This document shows positions 24,563-28,100 of a stretch of DNA of 28,100 nt, one piece after another (position 1 is the first letter of the stretch; each line of letters begins with the position of its first letter). Below the pieces are notes generated by a model. That model searched no databases. It saw only the letters and a list, made by a program, of their open reading frames with translations, and was not told where the DNA came from. A program made the position numbers and the translations under genes. Source of the stretch: an uncultured Eubacteriales bacterium (lineage in GTDB: Bacteria; Bacillota; Clostridia; Oscillospirales; Oscillospiraceae); assembly GCA_900554705.1 (NCBI GenBank), contig USIH01000010.1:1-28100 (forward strand), read 5' to 3'.

Positions 24563-25660
24563 ATGATATGTAAATTGATCGGAACGGCAGCAGCTCTTGT
24601 TGCTGCCGTCTCTTTCCGCTTGCCCGCGCCGCCGACAGTTTCGGCGGCAAGCGCCATTGTCATGGATGCCGATACCGGAGCCGTCCTGTATGAAGAAGCG
24701 GCTGACGTCCAAAGCAGGATCGCCAGTACGACAAAGATCATGACGGCACTTGTTGCGCTGGAAAGCCTGTCGCTTTCGGATGAGTTTACCGTTCCGGCAG
24801 AGGCATGCAACATTGAAGGCTCATCCATTTATCTCAAGCCGAATCAGACCGTGACGATCGAGACGCTGCTCTACGGTCTGATGCTCGAATCCGGCAACGA
24901 TGCCGCCATCGCGCTTGCCTATGCTTGCTGCGGCGATGTCGAGCAATTCGTGCAGCGAATGAATGAAACGGCGCACAGGCTGGGGCTTAAAAATACGCAT
25001 TTTGACAATCCGAACGGATTGGATAGTCCGACGCATTACTCTACCGCGCGCGACCTTGCGGCACTCTCTGCCTACGCGCTGAAAAACGAGTCTTTTGTCC
25101 AAATCGTGTCGACAAAGTCCATTACACGCGACGGCATCTCCATGCGCAATCACAATCGGCTGCTCTGGAGCTGTGAGGGTGTCTTTGGGATCAAAACCGG
25201 CTATACCAAGGCCGCCGGCAGGATACTGGTCAGCGCCGCGCAGCGCGACGACCGAAGGCTGATCGTGGTCACGATCCGCGACGGAAACGATTGGCAGGAT
25301 CACGCCGCGCTCTATGACTACGGCTTTTCGAATTATGACAGGGAAGTGGCGATCCGCGCCGGACAGTATGCCTTTTCGCTGCCGACCATGGACGGAGAGA
25401 GTGTGCGCCTGTATGCGCGGGAGGATTTCTCCTTTGCGCTCACTTCGGGCGAACGCCTGACGCTCTGCCCCTGTGAGCCGAAGTATACCTTCTCCGCCGG
25501 TGTATTCGGAACGGAGGCGGGCTGCGCATGGGTGATGCTCGGTACACGACCCGTCGGTAAAGTCCATCTTTTGTGGGGTGAAACAGACCATGCGGCTTCA
25601 GAAGATCATATCGGCACGTGGCGTTGCATCCCGTCGCGCAGCGGAAACGCTGCTGCGTGA
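24563..25660 (+). CDS. dacF: D-alanyl-D-alanine carboxypeptidase (DacF-like)
   Basis: DD-carboxypeptidases trim the terminal D-Ala of peptidoglycan stem peptides outside the membrane. The 365-residue product has a signal peptide (hydrophobic core about 6-18, likely cut near 28), and the penicillin-binding motifs S55-T-T-K58, S110-G-N112 and K211-T-G213. A C-terminal PBP5-like domain follows. No C-terminal membrane helix is visible: the last 20 residues (after LLWGETD) are polar and come from bases shared with rluB. I chose ATG 24563, six bases after AGGTGA; TTG 24560 is adjacent. The 71-base overlap with rluB is unusually long and may mean an altered C-terminus. The link with gerW and scpAB matches the Bacillus pattern of a sporulation-linked dacF, but vegetative use cannot be excluded. 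Confidence 0.92.
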   Translation: MICKLIGTAAALVAAVSFRLPAPPTVSAASAIVMDADTGAVLYEEAADVQSRIASTTKIMTALVALESLSLSDEFTVPAEACNIEGSSIYLKPNQTVTIETLLYGLMLESGNDAAIALAYACCGDVEQFVQRMNETAHRLGLKNTHFDNPNGLDSPTHYSTARDLAALSAYALKNESFVQIVSTKSITRDGISMRNHNRLLWSCEGVFGIKTGYTKAAGRILVSAAQRDDRRLIVVTIRDGNDWQDHAALYDYGFSNYDREVAIRAGQYAFSLPTMDGESVRLYAREDFSFALTSGERLTLCPCEPKYTFSAGVFGTEAGCAWVMLGTRPVGKVHLLWGETDHAASEDHIGTWRCIPSRSGNAAA

Positions 25661-26291
25661 CGGGCGTGTTTGCGTCAACGGAAAGGTCGCCACACTTGGC
25701 GACAGTGCTGATGAAGCACATGACGTGATCACCATCGACGGGAACATTTTACCACCCGTGCCGCAGCGCGTTGTTATCATGCTGCACAAGCCGCGCGGTT
25801 ATGTGACTACCCTCAGCGATGAGCATGGGCGAAAGACCGCTGCGCAACTGATCGACATTGCGCAGCGCGTCTATCCGATCGGCCGATTGGATATGCAGTC
25901 GGAGGGACTGCTGCTCTTCACGAACGACGGTGCGCTTGCAAACCGACTGATGCACCCGTCAAAGCAGATCGACAAGGTTTATGAGGTCACCGTGACCGGC
26001 GCCGGTGAGGACGGCGCTACACTGCTCCGTCGGCCGATCCTCCTTGACGGAAGGAGGATCACGCCGCCGACGGTCGTACTGCTCGATCAGCGCGGCGAGA
26101 AGTCAATTTTTCGCGTTACGATACATGAAGGCAGGAACCGTCAGATCCGCAGGATGTGCGAAGCGGCACAGATGCAGGTTCTGCGTCTCAAGCGTGTGCA
26201 GGAGGGGGCGATTTTCCTGGGAAATCTGCCGTGCGGTCAATGGCGTTACCTTACGCCGCCGGAAATCAAACGATTGGAGGAAGAGCGATGA
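25590..26291 (+). CDS. rluB: 23S rRNA pseudouridine synthase RluB-like
   Basis: This family converts uridine to pseudouridine in 23S rRNA (RluB acts at position 2605 in Escherichia coli). The 233-residue product has an N-terminal S4 RNA-binding domain (MRLQKIISARGVASRRAAE, then GRVCVNGKV) and the catalytic motif IGRLDMQSEGLLLFTNDG with D101. HEGRNRQIRRM and the end FLGNLPCGQWRYL are also typical. Because RluB, RluE and RluF share this architecture, the exact site is uncertain, but the neighbours support the RluB group. ATG 25590 follows GGGGTG by nine bases; GTG 25578 is an alternative that adds four residues. It overlaps the end of dacF by 71 bases and the next gene by four bases. Confidence 0.93.
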   Translation: MRLQKIISARGVASRRAAETLLRDGRVCVNGKVATLGDSADEAHDVITIDGNILPPVPQRVVIMLHKPRGYVTTLSDEHGRKTAAQLIDIAQRVYPIGRLDMQSEGLLLFTNDGALANRLMHPSKQIDKVYEVTVTGAGEDGATLLRRPILLDGRRITPPTVVLLDQRGEKSIFRVTIHEGRNRQIRRMCEAAQMQVLRLKRVQEGAIFLGNLPCGQWRYLTPPEIKRLEEER

Positions 26292-27145
26292 ACGAACTGT
26301 TTGACACACTTTTAGATCGCTTGCCCTCTTTGTCCAAAGGGCATCGGCGGATCGCGCAGTACATATTGGATCACTTGGACAAGGCCGCCTTTTGCACGGC
26401 ATACGGCATTGGCAAACAGGTGCAGACTTCGGAATCCACCGTCGTGCGCTTTGCCTCAGAGATCGGCTATTCCGGCTATCCCGAACTTCAGCGTGCGATG
26501 CAGGCGGCGCTGAGAAGTCGGCTCAATCCGATGCAGCGCATGGAAGTCAGCGAGCGCGCCTTGGGAAGCGACGACCCTGTTGCCGCACTTTTTCATTCCG
26601 ATGCCGAGCTGATCCAGCAGACTGCCCGTCAGCTCGACCGACAGGCGCTGAAAGCCTGTGTAGAAACGCTGCTTCAGGCAAAAACGATCTATATCGTCGC
26701 GCAGCGCTCTTCCGCTCCGCTTGCCGACTTTCTGTGCTACTATTTTTCCCTGTTTTTTGACCATGTAAAGAAACTGACCGCACTTTCCGATACGGAGATG
26801 GAGGAGCAGCTTTTGCACCTCGAACCGTCGGATGCCGTGCTGGCGATCAGCTTTCCGCGGTATGCCCGCACGGTATGCACCGCGCTGTCCTATGCAGAGT
26901 CGCTTGGTGCCGCGACCATTGCTGTCACCGACAGTATGCAGTCGCCGCTTGCAAAGAGTGCACAAACCGTGCTGACGGCAAAAACCTCGCTGACGCCCTT
27001 TGTCGACTCGCTTGCCGCGCCGATGAGCCTGCTCAACGTGCTCATCTCGCAGATCGCGGCACAATGTGAAGCGCGCTGCCGCGACCGGCTTTCCAAATTA
27101 GAGCTTATCTGGGAGAACCATCATGTCTATCATACAGCCCAATAG
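26288..27145 (+). CDS. MurR/RpiR family transcriptional regulator
   Basis: RpiR regulators pair an N-terminal helix-turn-helix with a C-terminal SIS domain that senses a sugar phosphate. The 285-residue product has the HTH_6 region at 1-77 (LPSLSKGHRRIAQYILDH, then TSESTVVRFASEIGYSGYPELQ). A SIS domain follows at about 120-260, where IYIVAQRSSAPLADFL stands in for the usual G-x-G-x-S loop and AISFPRYART is the second phosphate-binding segment. I recall this RSSAPLA subgroup as conserved in Clostridia beside a flavoprotein, but its ligand is unknown to me. ATG 26288 follows GGAGG by seven bases and overlaps the rluB stop (ATGA). No sugar-utilisation gene is in the window, so regulation of a distant or nearby target is open. 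Confidence 0.9.
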   Translation: MNELFDTLLDRLPSLSKGHRRIAQYILDHLDKAAFCTAYGIGKQVQTSESTVVRFASEIGYSGYPELQRAMQAALRSRLNPMQRMEVSERALGSDDPVAALFHSDAELIQQTARQLDRQALKACVETLLQAKTIYIVAQRSSAPLADFLCYYFSLFFDHVKKLTALSDTEMEEQLLHLEPSDAVLAISFPRYARTVCTALSYAESLGAATIAVTDSMQSPLAKSAQTVLTAKTSLTPFVDSLAAPMSLLNVLISQIAAQCEARCRDRLSKLELIWENHHVYHTAQ

Positions 27146-28100
27146 CGTTATCATCGGCGGGGGTGCGGCCGGCCTCTTTGCGGCCGCCCTTGCCGGACAG
27201 AAGGGAATTCGCGTCACACTGCTGGAAAAAAATGAACAGCTTGGCCGGAAACTGCTTATTACGGGAAAAGGGCGCTGCAACGTGACAAATAATTGCAGCG
27301 TGGACGAAGTACGGAAGAACATACCGCGCAACGCGCGCTTTTTATACAGTGCGCTTGCCGGATTTGCACCGCAGGATACCATTCGCTTTTTCGAAAGCAA
27401 TGGCTGCCCGCTGAAAACGGAGCGCGGCAACCGCGTCTTTCCTCAAAGTGACCGGTCGGCCGATATTCTTCACACCTTGACCGGATACTTAAAGAGCGTC
27501 GAGCGCCAAAAGGCGACGGCGCTTAAACTGTTTACGAAGGACGGCACCATAGCCGGTGTAAAGACAGATAGGGGTGTGATCTCCTGTTCGCGCGTCCTTC
27601 TCGCCACAGGCGGGGCTTCTTACCCGCTGACCGGCTCCACGGGCGACGGCTATCGCCTTGCTGCCGACCTTGGCCATACGATCTGCCCGATCAGCGGCTC
27701 GCTGGTCCCGATGGTCAGTCCGGACGATTGCTGCCGCGAAATGCAGGGGCTTTCTCTCCGAAACACGCGACTGCAGCTTCTGGACGGCAAGGGAAAGGTT
27801 TTGTTCTCCGACTTCGGCGAATTGCTTTTCACGCATTTCGGCGTAAGCGGCCCGCTGATGATCGAGCTGAGCAGCCACGCGCCGGAGGATTTCTCGCAGA
27901 TGGCCGTGACGCTGGATATGAAGCCCGGCCTGACGGAAGAGCAGGTCGATTTGCGGTTGCAGCGCGATTTTGCCGAGAACATCCGCAAGCAGCTTTCCTC
28001 CGTGCTGACGGGGCTGATGCCCGCGCGCATGGCGCCGGTTTTCGCCAAGCTCTGCGGCACTGCTGGCGCGGATGACCTTATAAATGGCGTTGCGCACCAC
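27123..28100 (+). CDS. HI0933/BaiN-type NAD(P)/FAD-dependent flavoprotein (3' end outside window)
   Basis: The first 326 codons are seen, open at the right edge. The product starts with a Rossmann FAD-binding loop, VIIGGGAAGLFAAALAG, then LLEKNEQLGRKLLITGKGRCNVTNN, the signature of the HI0933 (YhiN/BaiN) family. ATGGASYPLTGSTGDGYRLA and LFTHFGVSGPLMIELS are further family segments. Members are predicted flavoprotein oxidoreductases; one, BaiN, has been linked to bile-acid dehydroxylation in Clostridium scindens, but most lack a known substrate. ATG 27123 follows GGGAG by seven bases and overlaps the regulator gene by 23 bases, so the two are coupled. The C-terminal part is missing, so integrity cannot be judged. 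Confidence 0.93.
   Translation, partial: MSIIQPNSVIIGGGAAGLFAAALAGQKGIRVTLLEKNEQLGRKLLITGKGRCNVTNNCSVDEVRKNIPRNARFLYSALAGFAPQDTIRFFESNGCPLKTERGNRVFPQSDRSADILHTLTGYLKSVERQKATALKLFTKDGTIAGVKTDRGVISCSRVLLATGGASYPLTGSTGDGYRLAADLGHTICPISGSLVPMVSPDDCCREMQGLSLRNTRLQLLDGKGKVLFSDFGELLFTHFGVSGPLMIELSSHAPEDFSQMAVTLDMKPGLTEEQVDLRLQRDFAENIRKQLSSVLTGLMPARMAPVFAKLCGTAGADDLINGVAHH

Noticed and set aside
26156..26287. Longer start for the RpiR regulator within rluB
   Set aside because: The extra 44 residues are a shadow of rluB; ATG 26288 has GGAGG and starts the HTH domain.
1..28100. CRISPR, tRNA/rRNA, IS elements, phage genes, toxin-antitoxin or defence islands
   Set aside because: No repeat arrays, cloverleaf sequences, transposase motifs or inverted terminal repeats were seen; all genes are recognisable core genes on one strand with uniform codon use.

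Overview
The window is an ordinary, densely packed block of bacterial chromosome with every supported gene on the + strand. It most likely comes from a spore-forming Clostridia-type Firmicute (Oscillospiraceae-like gut lineages are my best guess). The reasons are: era-yqzL-recO order, MutS2, an HPr with both H15 and S46, RbgA, a valS T-box leader, an scpA-scpB-gerW-dacF-rluB run, AGGAGG-type ribosome sites, sigma-A style promoters, and fairly high GC judged by eye. The genus cannot be fixed from this sequence. I see no mobile element, phage gene, CRISPR array, rRNA or tRNA, and no stretch over 300 bases without a gene or RNA element.

Region 1 (1-3464): the 3' end of era, the 30-residue yqzL, recO and mutS2, a ribosome-assembly and DNA-repair run read as one operon. 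Region 2 (3480-7250): an HPr-like gene with its own strong promoter and a hairpin after it, then uvrC, rsmD, coaD and a coaD-linked coiled-coil protein, ending in a clear intrinsic terminator. Region 3 (7304-11968): a phosphohexomutase gene, then a promoter and a complete T-box leader controlling valS, with a terminator after valS.

Region 4 (about 12017-16333): a promoter-like element, then lepB, rbgA, a 74-residue orphan, rnhB, yraN, an M19 dipeptidase and a metallophosphoesterase. Almost all of these overlap or nearly touch, so they look like one translationally coupled operon. Region 5 (16356-22737): a promoter and a short leader hairpin, then tig-clpP-clpX, a hairpin, and lon-engB closed by a strong terminator. 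This is the protein-folding and ATP-dependent proteolysis module. Region 6 (22749-28100): an extended -10 promoter, then scpA, scpB, gerW (ytfJ), dacF, rluB, an RpiR-type regulator and a HI0933/BaiN-type flavoprotein cut by the window edge. This combines chromosome organisation, sporulation, cell wall and rRNA modification, again with pervasive overlaps.

I did not find a convincing undescribed multi-gene system. The most worthwhile items are: the HPr variant with a changed active-site motif (GLHNKQA); the readable T-box switch with a probable GTC specifier; two conserved-looking proteins of unknown function (the coaD-linked coiled coil and the 74-residue orphan before rnhB); the 71-base dacF/rluB overlap; an RpiR regulator with an atypical SIS motif fused by overlap to a flavoprotein gene; and three hairpins that sit directly before genes with no room for a new promoter.
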